Shown piece by piece: positions 32,966 to 41,557 of a stretch of DNA of 64,000 nt (its first letter is position 1; each line of letters opens with the position of its first letter). A model generated the notes under the pieces. It was not told where the DNA came from. It made no database searches and saw only the letters and a program-made list of their open reading frames with translations. This stretch comes from Agrococcus sp. Marseille-Q4369. Its GTDB lineage: Bacteria; Actinomycetota; Actinomycetes; Actinomycetales; Microbacteriaceae. The DNA lies in NCBI RefSeq assembly GCF_018308945.1, contig NZ_CP070501.1, positions 2,046,001-2,110,000 on the forward strand. The letters are read 5' to 3'. The position numbers and the translations under genes are program-made.

Positions 32966-34216
32966 CTAGCGGCGCGGCTCGACGACCGCGAGGTCGTGCG
33001 GCAGCGTGTGCAGCAGCTCGGCGCCGTGCTCGCGGATGACGACGAGGTCCTCGATCATGATCGCGCCGACGTCCGGCGTGTAGGTCGGCACCTCGACCGC
33101 GAAGACCATGCCGACCTCGACCGGCACGTCGCACGCGGGCCCGATGAACGGCGGCTCCTCGTGGAAGGTGTCGATGCCGATCGAGTGACCGACGTGGCCG
33201 CGGTTGAACGTCGGGTAGCCGTGGCTGTGCACGTGGCCGATCGCGTTCACGAAGGCGTCGCCGATGCGCGCGCCGGGCACGAGGGAGTCGCGGGCGATGC
33301 GCTGCGCCTCGGCGAGCACGTCGTAGAGCCGCTGCGCCTCGGCGCTCGGCTGCCCGAACGCGAACGTGCGGCCGCCGTCGCTGCGGTAGCCGAGCACGGT
33401 CGTGCCGCAGTCGAACTTCACGAGGTCGCCCTCCTGCAGGCCGCCGGCGGTCGCGCCGTAGCCTGCGGAGGTCGTGCCGCCGATCGTCGGCAGCACCCAG
33501 TTGTCGGTGTAGCCGGCGAAGCGGGGCTCGCCCATCGCGGCCTGCGCGACCGAGAGCTGGTAGGCGGCGCGGATGTCGCCCGCCGTCATGCCTTCGCGCG
33601 CGAGCTCCATCGCGCCCACCATGCCGCGCTCCGAGAGCTCGACGGCGGTGCGCAGCCGCTCGACCTCCCACTCCTGCTTGATGAGTCGCACCTCGTAGAC
33701 GTCGTCGGTGAAGTCGACCCACTCGACGCCGGGCGCGGCGCGCTGCAGCCGCTGCCACGTGTCGATGGTCATGTGGGGGAGGTCGGTGGCCACCCGGCCC
33801 GCGTCCATGCCCAGGTCGCGCAGCGCATCCGTCGTGATCCGGTCGAGCTCGGCCGCGTCCCACTGCTCGGGGCGCTGCGCGACGGGCGCGGAGGGCTGCC
33901 CCATCTGCTCGGCGGTCGAGAGGTCGACCCAGAGCCGGTAGGTGCGCAGGTCGACGCCCGGCGCGGCCGCGGCGGCCGTCTTCTCCTCGAAGTCGCCGAG
34001 CATGAGCGTCACGGGCTTGGCCTCGTCGGCCGGCACGAACGCGAGCACGGTGCCGTGCAGCCGCCACCACTCCGAGACGAAGTAGCTGCGGAAGCCCGTC
34101 GCGTAGAAGAGGTTCGAGGGCGTGAAGGCGACGTAGCCGGCGAGGCCGCGCGCCTGCAGGCGGGCGCGGATCTGCGCGATGGCGTGATCGGTGGATGCGT
34201 CGGTCAGGGTGGTCAT
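32966..34216 (-). CDS. M24 family metallopeptidase (Xaa-Pro dipeptidase/aminopeptidase P-like)
   Basis: A 416-residue pita-bread metallohydrolase: a creatinase-type N-terminal domain (about 10-170), then a catalytic domain. The expected metal ligands are all present: two Asp in FDCGTT and YRSDGGRTF, His in GHVGHSIGID, Glu in VFAVEVPTY and Glu in IEDLVVI. It should therefore be an active dinuclear enzyme that cleaves Xaa-Pro or a related amide. The retained Asp pair argues against ectoine hydrolase, which I recall has lost these ligands. Its ATG overlaps the stop of the upstream MHS symporter (ATGA), so imported substrate is probably what it cuts. Confidence 0.9.
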   Translation of the reverse strand: MTTLTDASTDHAIAQIRARLQARGLAGYVAFTPSNLFYATGFRSYFVSEWWRLHGTVLAFVPADEAKPVTLMLGDFEEKTAAAAAPGVDLRTYRLWVDLSTAEQMGQPSAPVAQRPEQWDAAELDRITTDALRDLGMDAGRVATDLPHMTIDTWQRLQRAAPGVEWVDFTDDVYEVRLIKQEWEVERLRTAVELSERGMVGAMELAREGMTAGDIRAAYQLSVAQAAMGEPRFAGYTDNWVLPTIGGTTSAGYGATAGGLQEGDLVKFDCGTTVLGYRSDGGRTFAFGQPSAEAQRLYDVLAEAQRIARDSLVPGARIGDAFVNAIGHVHSHGYPTFNRGHVGHSIGIDTFHEEPPFIGPACDVPVEVGMVFAVEVPTYTPDVGAIMIEDLVVIREHGAELLHTLPHDLAVVEPRR

Positions 34217-35505
34217 GCGAGCTCCTTCCGCGTCGTCTCGCGCGCGAGCAGCGACGCGACGACGGCGATGACGGCGGTGATGGCGACGTAGACGCTCACC
34301 GAGAACGTGCTGCCGAACGTCTGCGTCAGCAGGGTGGCGAGGAACGGCGCGAGCGCACCGCCCGCGATGCCGGCGACCTGGTAGCCGAAGCTCGAGCCGG
34401 TCGAGCGCACCTTGGTCGGGAACATCTCGGTGATGAACGCCGCCATCGGGCCGTACATGATGCCCTGCGCGGCGATGCCGGTCGCGATCGCGACGACCGC
34501 GAGCGCGGCGTTCGCGGTGTCGATGAGCGGCCAGGCGATGAACGCCCACACGCCCACTGCGATCGCGCCTGCCATGTAGACGGGGCGGCGGCCGACGCGG
34601 TCGGAGATGTGCGCGCTCACCGGGATGACGACGAACTGCGCGAGGCAGCCGACGATGACGCCGGTGAGGCCGACGCTCGCGGGCATGTCGAGGTTGCCGG
34701 TGATGTAGGAGAGGGCGAAGACGGCGAACACGTAGTAGGAGACGTCGCTCGCGATGCGCAGGCCGATCGTGAGCAGCACCTGCCGCCAGTGGCCGCGCAG
34801 CATCGTGCGCAGCGGCGTCTTCTCGCGCTCGCCCGCGTCGAACAGCGGCGACTCGGCGACGGTCGCGCGGATCCAGAAGCTCAGCAGCACGAGCACGGCG
34901 CTCGCGAGGAACGGCACGCGCCAGCCCCACGCGATGAACGCCTCCTCCGAGAGCGTCGACTCCATGACGAAGAGCGCGGCGACGGCGAGCAGGTTGCCGG
35001 CGGGCACGCCGAGCTGCATCCACGAGGCGATGAGGCCGCGGCCGCTCGCGCGGCCGGCGCCGTCGGCGTGCTCGGCCGAGAGGGTGGCCGCGCCGCCCCA
35101 CTCGCCGCCGAGGCCGAGGCCCTGCACGATGCGCAGCAGCACGAGCAGCACCGGCGCCCAGAAGCCGATCGTGTCGAAGCCGGGCACGCAGCCGATGAGG
35201 AACGTGCCGATGCCCATCACGAGCAGCGTCGCGATGAGCACGTTCTTGCGGCCGATGACGTCACCGAGCGCGCCGAAGACGATGCCGCCGAGCGGCCGCA
35301 CGACGAACGCGACGCCGTAGGTCATGAACGACAGCAGCAGGCCGATGCCGGGCTCCGACTCGGGGAAGAACACCTGCGGGAAGACGAGCGCGGCGGCGGA
35401 GCCGAAGAGGAAGAAGTCGTACCACTCGATGCTCGTGCCGGCGAACGTGGAGAGCACGACCCGGCGCAGCGAGGAGCGCTCCGGGCGTTCGGTCGTGGTG
35501 CTCAC
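34213..35505 (-). CDS. MFS transporter, metabolite:H+ symporter (MHS) family
   Basis: About 430 residues, twelve helices. The start FAGTSIEWYDFFLFGSAAAL and the loop FGALGDVIGRKNVLI mark the MHS branch; the second-half loop is DRVGRRPVYM. It is related to, but not a copy of, the symporter at 28414-29811. A GTG after AAAGGCCTCCC is preferred; an in-frame GTG 33 bases upstream is possible. It heads the three-gene catabolic operon and lies 125 bases downstream of a LysR gene on the same strand. Substrate inferred to be a proline-containing peptide or an osmolyte-like compound, with low certainty. Confidence 0.87.
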   Translation of the reverse strand: MSTTTERPERSSLRRVVLSTFAGTSIEWYDFFLFGSAAALVFPQVFFPESEPGIGLLLSFMTYGVAFVVRPLGGIVFGALGDVIGRKNVLIATLLVMGIGTFLIGCVPGFDTIGFWAPVLLVLLRIVQGLGLGGEWGGAATLSAEHADGAGRASGRGLIASWMQLGVPAGNLLAVAALFVMESTLSEEAFIAWGWRVPFLASAVLVLLSFWIRATVAESPLFDAGEREKTPLRTMLRGHWRQVLLTIGLRIASDVSYYVFAVFALSYITGNLDMPASVGLTGVIVGCLAQFVVIPVSAHISDRVGRRPVYMAGAIAVGVWAFIAWPLIDTANAALAVVAIATGIAAQGIMYGPMAAFITEMFPTKVRSTGSSFGYQVAGIAGGALAPFLATLLTQTFGSTFSVSVYVAITAVIAVVASLLARETTRKELA

Positions 35506-35630
35506 GGGAGGCCTTTCGTCGATGGAAGGTGCTCGCACGCTAGCGGCGCGCTTCGTGCACCGTCCAATATCGGATCGAGCCGCTTCGATGCCTGGCGGGA
35601 ATCAGGCGACGGCGGATGCGTGTGGTCGCG

Positions 35631-36512
35631 TCAGCGCTCGATCGGCACGGCGGGCAGGTGCTCGAGCACGCGTCGCGCGGCGAGCGGCACCATGCCGGGG
35701 TTGCTCGCGACGGCGAGCTGCAGCGGTGCCGGCCGGTCGAGCGGCACGTAGGCGACGCCCGGGATCGCGACGCGCTCGGCCGACGCGGGGACGATGCTCA
35801 CGCCGATGCCGAGCGCGACCTGGCCGAGGATCGTCGTGACGTGGGCGGCGCTGCGCACCGGCTCGAACTCGATGCCGGCGTCGCCGAAGAGCCCGGCGAC
35901 GCGATCCCAGTAGCCGATGCCCGCGGATCGCGGGAAGAGGATGAGCGGATGCTCGGCGAGCTCCGCGACCGAGACCGCCGACAGCTCTGAGAGGCGGCTC
36001 GTGTCGGGCACCGCGGCGACGAACTGCTCGACCCAGACGGTCTCGACGCGCAGCCCGTCGGCGATCGGAGGGCGCACGAAGCCGAGCTGCATCTCTCCGA
36101 CGCGCAGCGCATCCACGAGCTCCGGCGTCTCGAGCTCGTCGACCTGGAGCGTCACGCCGGGCAGCGCCTCGCGCACCGGCGCGAGCAATCGGGGGAGCGC
36201 CTCGTAGAACGCGGAGCCGACCGCGCCGATGCGCACGACGCCGCGCTCGCCGGCGCGCAGCTGCTCGGCGGCGCGCTGCATCGCCCGCCAGCCGCCGAGC
36301 ATCGTGCGGGCGTGGCCGAGCAGCTCGTGGCCGGCCGGCGTGAGGGCGACGCCGCCGGGGCCGCGGGTGAAGAGATCGGTGCCGAGCTCGGCCTCGATGC
36401 GCTGCACGCGCTTCGAGAGCGCCGGCTGCGCGATGCCGAGCCGGAGCGCGGCGCGGTGGAAGTGCAGCTCCTCGGAGAGCACGGCGAGGGCTTCGAGGTC
36501 GCGCACATCCAT
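35631..36512 (-). CDS. LysR family transcriptional regulator
   Basis: A 293-residue regulator. The N-terminal winged helix (residues 1-60) has HRAALRLGIAQPALSKRVQ and a wing after TRGPGGVALTPAG. The effector-binding domain follows from about residue 90 (VRIGAVGSAFYEALPRLL). It is oriented with, and just upstream of, the MHS-peptidase-cyclodeaminase operon, so it probably controls that operon in response to its substrate. I used the second ATG (MDVRDLEAL), which fits the usual LysR N-terminus; a start 24 bases upstream is possible. Confidence 0.9.
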   Translation of the reverse strand: MDVRDLEALAVLSEELHFHRAALRLGIAQPALSKRVQRIEAELGTDLFTRGPGGVALTPAGHELLGHARTMLGGWRAMQRAAEQLRAGERGVVRIGAVGSAFYEALPRLLAPVREALPGVTLQVDELETPELVDALRVGEMQLGFVRPPIADGLRVETVWVEQFVAAVPDTSRLSELSAVSVAELAEHPLILFPRSAGIGYWDRVAGLFGDAGIEFEPVRSAAHVTTILGQVALGIGVSIVPASAERVAIPGVAYVPLDRPAPLQLAVASNPGMVPLAARRVLEHLPAVPIER

Positions 36513-36770
36513 GCGGCCAGTGTGCCGGGCGTTCACGCATCGGACGCGCGGACGGCCGGCGGGTCACCCGTCGATGTGCGGAGTGAGCGTGATCGACACG
36601 AGGACGCCGGGCAGCGGGTCGGTCCAGGAGCGCTGCCATGGACGGTCTCGTTGAGGCTGGTCGGCACGGATCACGTGCTGCTGCCATGCGTTGCGGGCAC
36701 CAGCCGGTCGGCGGACGTGGGGCTATCCACATGTGCCGGATCCGCCTGCGCGGAGCGCTGGGCCGCGGCC

Positions 36771-36776
36771 TACACT
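36771..36776 (+). promoter_or_regulatory. -10 box of a leaderless promoter (toxin-antitoxin pair)
   Basis: TACACT ends 6 bases before the antitoxin ATG. No ribosome-binding site is needed or seen. Confidence 0.5.
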
Positions 36777-36782
36777 CGGGGC

Positions 36783-37037
36783 ATGACCTTGGCGGAGCTG
36801 ATCCGAGCGGCGCGTGACCTATCACCCGCTGACCGTGTCAGGCTCGCAGACGAGGTCATGGCTGATCTCGAAGAGAACGCTGAGGACAGCACGCGGGTGG
36901 ATGACGCTTGGCACGCAGAGCTCCGCCTCCGCATCGCGGAGGTCGAGGACTCTCGAGTCGAGCTCGTCGACGGACGCGAGACGATGCGGCTCGCCCGCGC
37001 GCGGATCGCTTCGCGTCGTGCGCAAGCGGACATGTGA
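36783..37037 (+). CDS. antitoxin, putative addiction-module component family
   Basis: The 84-residue protein is helical and acidic: LIRAARDLSPADRVRLADEVMADLEE, then DDAWHAELRLRIAEVEDSRV and an Arg-rich end. This matches the unstable antitoxin family that pairs with RelE/ParE toxins (helix, then a W-x-x-E toxin-wrapping segment). It should bind and neutralise the next product and repress its own promoter. The TGA overlaps the toxin GTG (GTGA), a standard coupling in such pairs. Confidence 0.78.
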   Translation: MTLAELIRAARDLSPADRVRLADEVMADLEENAEDSTRVDDAWHAELRLRIAEVEDSRVELVDGRETMRLARARIASRRAQADM

Positions 37038-37351
37038 CGCTGTCCGACTGGAGCGAGCATCCTGCGGCGCGCGCCGAGCTGCTCGCGGCTGCGGATCGAC
37101 TGCCGATCGATGCCGCCTCCATGCTGATCGACGCCGCCGAAGGCGCGGTGGAAGACGTGCTCGCTCGCCCCGACGCTTGGCCCGCCCTCGCGACCGCGGG
37201 GACGAACGCGACGATTCGGCGACGCAGCATCAGGCCGTTCCGCATGAGCGTCGTCTACGTCGTCGCCCACCAGCGAGTTCGCGTGCTTGCGTACGCGCAC
37301 GAGCGGCGCCGGCCGGGCTACTGGGCGAGCAGGGTCCAAGACTTCACCTGA
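37034..37351 (+). CDS. RelE/ParE family toxin
   Basis: The 105-residue protein keeps the family pattern: HPAARAELLAAADRL near the start, a Pro-Asp-Ala-Trp-Pro turn, strand RRRSIRPFRMSVVYVV, then VRVLAYAHERRRPGYWASR at the C-terminus. Such toxins cut ribosome-bound mRNA (RelE) or poison gyrase (ParE); the basic AYAHERRRPGYW end is typical of the ParE-like group. The GTG start is fixed by the four-base overlap with the antitoxin. It converges on the NERD helicase gene. Confidence 0.8.
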   Translation: MTLSDWSEHPAARAELLAAADRLPIDAASMLIDAAEGAVEDVLARPDAWPALATAGTNATIRRRSIRPFRMSVVYVVAHQRVRVLAYAHERRRPGYWASRVQDFT

Positions 37352-37389
37352 ACGACGTGGCCGGCATCATCTCGTCGGCCTTCCACCGC

Positions 37390-39159
37390 TCAGTGCTGCA
37401 GTGGGGCCCGTCCGGCGATCTCGTCGAGACTCGTGAGCACGACGAGCCGCTCGGTCGCGCGCGTCGCGCCGATGTAGAGGAGGTCGTGCCAGCGCGCGCT
37501 CGTGCCGTCGACGTCCGTCAGCACGACCGCGGGCGCCTCGAGCCCCTTGAACGCGTGGACGGTGCCCCACGGGGTGCCGTTCGCGTCACCGTCGTGGCTC
37601 GCCAGCGCATCCGCCACCGCGCCCGCGGCACGGCTCGCCGCCGACGCCCGCCGAGGGGAGAGGATGAGGATCTCGCGCGGATCCCAGCCGTCGTCCCACA
37701 GCGCCATGAGCGCGCTCGCGAGCTGCTCCTGCTGCTCGGCCTCGGTGCGGTAGCGCAGGATCGTGAGCGGAAGGTCGTCGGGCTCCTCCTCGGTGTCACG
37801 GTCGAAGCCGATGTAGAGCTCGTCGTCGAGCAGCTCTTCGATGAGCGCGGCGAGCTGCGGGGTCTGGCGCACGTTGGTCGTGAGGGTCATGGTGGCGGTG
37901 TCGGGGATGCGGTCGGTGATGGGGCTCGGTCTCGATACGCCCGACTGCGTCGGGCTACTCGACCCACGGTCGGGTTGCGTCGGGCTACTCGACCCACGGG
38001 TGGGTTGCGGCGTGTAGATGTCCTGGCGGGTGAAGTCGCCGGCGAGCACGACGCGGGCGCCGGCGAGTCCGCCGACGAGCAGGCTGTCCAGCACGTCGAG
38101 CGTCGAGTCGCGCGCGAGGTCCTGCGCCTCGTCGGCGATGAGGCTCGTGAACGGCGGCTCGAAGCCCGGTGCGCGCGTGACGGCGAGCACGGCGTCGGGC
38201 AGCGTGCCGTTCCACCAGTCGTCGCCCGCGTCGTCCGGCGGGGTGAGGCCGGCGAACGCGAGCATGAGCTGGTGCACGCGCGCGACCGTCACGTCGTCGC
38301 GGTCGCGGAGCCGCCGCTGCAGGTCGGCCTCGAGCCGGCGGTTGAAGCACGTGAGCAGCACGCGCTCGTCGCGGTTCGCGTCGAGCAGGGCCGCGCGCAC
38401 CGCGACGTTGGTCTTGCCCGTGCCGGCCGGCCCGGTCACGAGCAGCCGCGGGCTCGCGGCGAAGTACTGCAGAGCCCGCTCCTGCCGCTCGGTCGCCTCG
38501 CGCAGGTCGCGCTCGCGCTGCTCGCGGCGCTCGTTCATCGCGCTCGCCCACGAGATCGACGGCTGCAGCGCCTCTCGCACCTCGGCGATGTCCTGCTCGT
38601 CCGGCCGGCCCGCCTGGTAGGCGGGCACTCGCCGCTCGAGCTCGCGGCGGCCGTGCCGCAGCACGCCGACGATGCTCGTGACGAGCCGGGATGCGTCGAG
38701 GTCGGCGCGCGAGAGCGTCGCCTTCGCGGGCACGTCGATGCGCTGCTCGAGCTGCGCCACGAGCTCGCCGCCGCGCATCGGGAACCACACTGCCTGCCAG
38801 GTCGGGAAGGGCAGCACGTGCGCTCGCCGCTCGATCCACTTGCGGATGCTGCGCGAGTTGTCCCACACCTGGTCGTAGGGGGAGCGGGGCGTCGGCTCCT
38901 GGCCGCCGAGCCGCCAGAGCCCGTCGTCACCGACCTCGACGCGCTCGTGCGACTTCACCTCGACTACGAGCATCCCCTCGCCCGGGATCACGATGACGAA
39001 GTCGGCCTCGCCCTCGACCTGCGTCTCGTGGTGGCGGATGGGCAGCCCGTGCCAGACGATCCAGTCGGCGGTGCCGGGGTGGTCGCGGAGCGCCTCGAAG
39101 ACCTTGAACTCGCCGGGCGGCGTGCCTGGGCGGATCAAGCCGGGGATCATCGTGGCCAT
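37390..39159 (-). CDS. NERD-domain UvrD/Rep-like helicase with an in-frame repeat insertion
   Basis: A 589-residue protein. The N-terminal NERD nuclease-related domain is at about 15-130 (EGEADFVIVIPGEGMLVVEV, then KSHERV). The superfamily 1 helicase core follows: Walker A GPAGTGKTN (near 243-251), motif II IADEAQDL, motif III/IV LTTNVRQTPQ, motif V TVHAFKGLEA and motif VI YIGATRATERL. Between the Walker B strand and the next helix is a low-complexity linker (two RGSSSPTQ repeats) encoded by a palindromic repeat. A partial copy of its C-terminus lies at 26418-26548. A role in DNA repair or defence is plausible; the start could also be MIPGLIRP, nine bases later. Confidence 0.88.
   Translation of the reverse strand: MATMIPGLIRPGTPPGEFKVFEALRDHPGTADWIVWHGLPIRHHETQVEGEADFVIVIPGEGMLVVEVKSHERVEVGDDGLWRLGGQEPTPRSPYDQVWDNSRSIRKWIERRAHVLPFPTWQAVWFPMRGGELVAQLEQRIDVPAKATLSRADLDASRLVTSIVGVLRHGRRELERRVPAYQAGRPDEQDIAEVREALQPSISWASAMNERREQRERDLREATERQERALQYFAASPRLLVTGPAGTGKTNVAVRAALLDANRDERVLLTCFNRRLEADLQRRLRDRDDVTVARVHQLMLAFAGLTPPDDAGDDWWNGTLPDAVLAVTRAPGFEPPFTSLIADEAQDLARDSTLDVLDSLLVGGLAGARVVLAGDFTRQDIYTPQPTRGSSSPTQPDRGSSSPTQSGVSRPSPITDRIPDTATMTLTTNVRQTPQLAALIEELLDDELYIGFDRDTEEEPDDLPLTILRYRTEAEQQEQLASALMALWDDGWDPREILILSPRRASAASRAAGAVADALASHDGDANGTPWGTVHAFKGLEAPAVVLTDVDGTSARWHDLLYIGATRATERLVVLTSLDEIAGRAPLQH
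37928..38006. repeat. palindromic repeat element inside the NERD helicase gene
   Basis: It begins GGTCTCGATACGCCCGAC, has a hairpin core (GCCCGAC/TGC/GTCGGGC) and the arm CTACTCGACCCACGG. The arm with its flank is then repeated at a period of 30 bp (37947 and 37977). Sequences of this shape are, as I recall, dispersed intergenic repeats in Microbacteriaceae. Here the insertion keeps the reading frame. Confidence 0.7.
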
Positions 39160-39241
39160 GGGCTCAACGTAGTGGGGCGCCGGGCCGACCCTGCGCGCGA
39201 CGGTCCGCGGCAGTGGAGCGCCCGCGCCCGCGCCCGCGGCA

Positions 39242-39247
39242 TAGGCT
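39242..39247 (+). promoter_or_regulatory. -10 box of a leaderless promoter (LysR gene)
   Basis: TAGGCT ends exactly 6 bases before the GTG start. A run of CGCCCG repeats lies upstream and no -35 was assigned. Confidence 0.5.
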
Positions 39248-39253
39248 TCGACC

Positions 39254-40150
39254 GTGCTCGACCTCACGCGACTGCTCATGCTGCGGGCAGTGGCACTGCA
39301 CGGGAGCATCACCGCGGCCGCGCGCGAGCTCTCCTACAGCCACTCCGCGATCTCGCAGCAGCTCTCGCTGCTCGAGCGCGAGACGGGCGCCGTGCTGCTC
39401 GAGCGCGTCGGCCGCACCGCGCGGCTGACGCCCGTCGGCCACGCGCTCGTGCAGAACACCGAGGCGGTGCTCGCCGCGCTCGAGCACGCCGAGGCCGAGC
39501 TCGCCGCAGCTCGCGAGCAGCCGCGCGGCGTCATCACCGTCGCGGTCTACACCTCGATCGGCCGGATCGTCATGCCGACGGCGCTGCAGCGGCTCGCCGA
39601 GGAGCACCCGGGGCTCGACGTGCGGCTGCGCCGCGCCGACCCGGAGGAGGCGGTGCTGCGCCTCGTCTCGCGGCAGGTCGACGCCGTCGTGACCGACACC
39701 TTCCCCGGCACGCAGCTGAGCCCGACCGGCGCGATCGAGGCCTCGGTCATCGGTCGCGACCCCGTGCGCGGCTACCTGCCCGAGCGGTTCGCGCACGCGT
39801 CGTTCCAGGACATGCGGGGGATGCCGTGGGTCATGGAGCGCCGCGAGGCCCCGTCGACCGCGTGGGCGCTGCGCGTGTGCCGCGAGCTCGGGCTCGAGCC
39901 GCTCGTCGCCCACGAGTCCTCCGACCTGCTCTTCCACCTGCGGCTCGTCGAGGCGGGGCTCGCAGCGGCGTTCCTGCCCGATCTCGTCGTCCGGGAGGCG
40001 GGCTCCGCACTCGAGCCGAGCCCGCTGCTGCCCGCGAACGAGGAGCGCGACATCCTCTTCCTCGTCCGCCCGGGCGCCGGCGCGCATCCGTGGTTCGGCG
40101 TCGTGCGCGACGCGATCGCCGCGGCGCTCGCGGATCGTCAGCAGAGGTGA
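39254..40150 (+). CDS. LysR family regulator of the omega-amino-acid operon
   Basis: A 298-residue regulator. The DNA-binding helix is SITAAARELSYSHSAISQQL (about 18-37), with the wing after VGRTARLTP. The effector domain from about 90 (ITVAVYTSIGRIVMPTAL) resembles those of ArgP/GltC-type regulators. It precedes the transaminase-dehydrogenase operon on the same strand with 108 bases between. A 14-bp perfect palindrome sits at its stop codon, a reasonable operator. Likely effector: the amino acid degraded by the operon; that is inferred from position. Confidence 0.9.
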   Translation: MLDLTRLLMLRAVALHGSITAAARELSYSHSAISQQLSLLERETGAVLLERVGRTARLTPVGHALVQNTEAVLAALEHAEAELAAAREQPRGVITVAVYTSIGRIVMPTALQRLAEEHPGLDVRLRRADPEEAVLRLVSRQVDAVVTDTFPGTQLSPTGAIEASVIGRDPVRGYLPERFAHASFQDMRGMPWVMERREAPSTAWALRVCRELGLEPLVAHESSDLLFHLRLVEAGLAAAFLPDLVVREAGSALEPSPLLPANEERDILFLVRPGAGAHPWFGVVRDAIAAALADRQQR

Positions 40151-40162
40151 CGATCGATCGTC
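40149..40162. promoter_or_regulatory. 14-bp perfect palindrome upstream of the transaminase operon
   Basis: GACGATCGATCGTC is a perfect palindrome overlapping the LysR stop and 96 bases before the transaminase start. TAGCGT at 40198-40203 is a possible -10 of the operon, with a leader of about 50 bases. Operator function is inferred from placement only. Confidence 0.4.
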
Positions 40163-40258
40163 GGAAAGGGTCGCTGTACCTGACGCTTGACGCGCCCTAG
40201 CGTGGAGGTGCGCGCCCGCTCGAGGCGCGCGACCCACGTCTGCGATGAAGGAGATGCG

Positions 40259-41557
40259 ATGACGCTCACCGATGCCCACGCCGCCACCGACACCGCCCGG
40301 GTGCTCGACGCGCCCGCGCTGTGGCCGGCCCAGGCGCATGTGCCCTCGATCGTCGGCCGCCAGCTGGTCATCGACCGCGGCGAGGGCTCCTACGTCTTCA
40401 CGACCGAGGGGCAGCGACTCTTCGACGGCACCGCGGGCCTGTGGCACGCGAACGTCGGCCACGCGCACCCCGAGCTCGCGCGCGCCGCGTTCGAGCAGAT
40501 GCAGCGGCTCGAGACGTACCACATCTTCGCCCGCTACTCGAACGACAAGGCGCTCGAGCTCGGCGAGCGGCTCGCCGCGCTCGCGCCGATCGACCGCGCC
40601 AAGGTCATCCTCAACTCCGGCGGCTCCGACGCGATCGACGTCGCGTGCAAGCTCGCCCGCCGCCACTGGCAGCAGCAGGGCCGCCCGTCGAAGCAGATCA
40701 TCCTCAGCCGCGAGCACGCGTACCACGGCCTCCACGCCTACGGCACGAGCATCGCGGGCCTGCCCTTCAACCGCGAGGGCTACGGCACCGAGTCGCTCGT
40801 GCCCGAGACCGCGCGCGTCTCCTTCGACGACCTCGCGCAGGTCGAGGAGACGATCGAGCGCATCGGGGCCGACAGGATCGCGGCGATCGTCGCCGAGCCC
40901 GTGCAGGGCACCGGCGGCGTCAACCCGCCCGAGCCCGGCTACCTCGAGGGCCTGCACCGCCTCGCGCGCGAGCACGACATCCTGCTCGTGCTCGACGAGG
41001 TCATCACGGGCTTCGGCCGCACGGGCGAGATGTTCGCCGCCCAGCGCTTCGGCATCGAGCCCGACCTCGTGACCTTCGCGAAGGGCGTCACCTCGGGCTA
41101 CGCCCCGCTCGGCGGCGTGCTCGTCGCGCCGCGGCTGTGGGAGCCGTTCTACGTGGATGCGCCCGAGACGCCCGTCTTCCGGCACGGCGCCACCTACGCC
41201 GGCCACGCGACCGCAGCCGCCGTCGCGCTCGCCAACCTGGACATCCTCGAGCGCGACGGGCTCGTGCCGCGCGTGCGCGAGCTCGAGGAGGTGCTCCGCC
41301 GCGAGCTCGACGCGCTCCGGCAGCGGCAGGAGGCCGTCGTCGACGTGCGCGTCGCCGGCTTCCTCGGCGGCATCTCGCTCGACGAGCGGCTCGGCAACGA
41401 GCGCGTCGCCGACCGCGCGGTCGACCTCGGGGTCATCACGCGGCCGCTGCGCGGCAACACCCTGCAGCTGAGCCCCCCGTTCATCGTGAGCGACCGCGAG
41501 GTCGTCGACTACGTCGCCGCCATCGAGCAGGCGATCATCGAGGAGGCCGGCCGATGA
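40259..41557 (+). CDS. class III (omega-amino acid) aminotransferase
   Basis: A 432-residue PLP enzyme of fold type I. It has GTAGLWHANVGHAHPEL near residue 55, the cofactor-binding block GGSDAIDVACKLAR, AYHGLHAYGTS, the Asp of VLDEVITGFGRTG and the PLP lysine in TFAKGVTSGYAPLGG. It moves an amino group from an omega-amino acid (beta-alanine, GABA, taurine or a diamine) to pyruvate or 2-oxoglutarate. The aldehyde dehydrogenase and alanine dehydrogenase that follow favour pyruvate as acceptor. The start has GAAGGAG 5 bases upstream. The stop overlaps the next ATG. Confidence 0.9.
   Translation: MTLTDAHAATDTARVLDAPALWPAQAHVPSIVGRQLVIDRGEGSYVFTTEGQRLFDGTAGLWHANVGHAHPELARAAFEQMQRLETYHIFARYSNDKALELGERLAALAPIDRAKVILNSGGSDAIDVACKLARRHWQQQGRPSKQIILSREHAYHGLHAYGTSIAGLPFNREGYGTESLVPETARVSFDDLAQVEETIERIGADRIAAIVAEPVQGTGGVNPPEPGYLEGLHRLAREHDILLVLDEVITGFGRTGEMFAAQRFGIEPDLVTFAKGVTSGYAPLGGVLVAPRLWEPFYVDAPETPVFRHGATYAGHATAAAVALANLDILERDGLVPRVRELEEVLRRELDALRQRQEAVVDVRVAGFLGGISLDERLGNERVADRAVDLGVITRPLRGNTLQLSPPFIVSDREVVDYVAAIEQAIIEEAGR

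Noticed and set aside
32940-34070. N-terminal extension of the cyclodeaminase frame by about 377 codons
   Set aside because: The extension is the Arg/His-rich antisense-type shadow of the M24 peptidase gene; a good ribosome site precedes MRFVSVAN.
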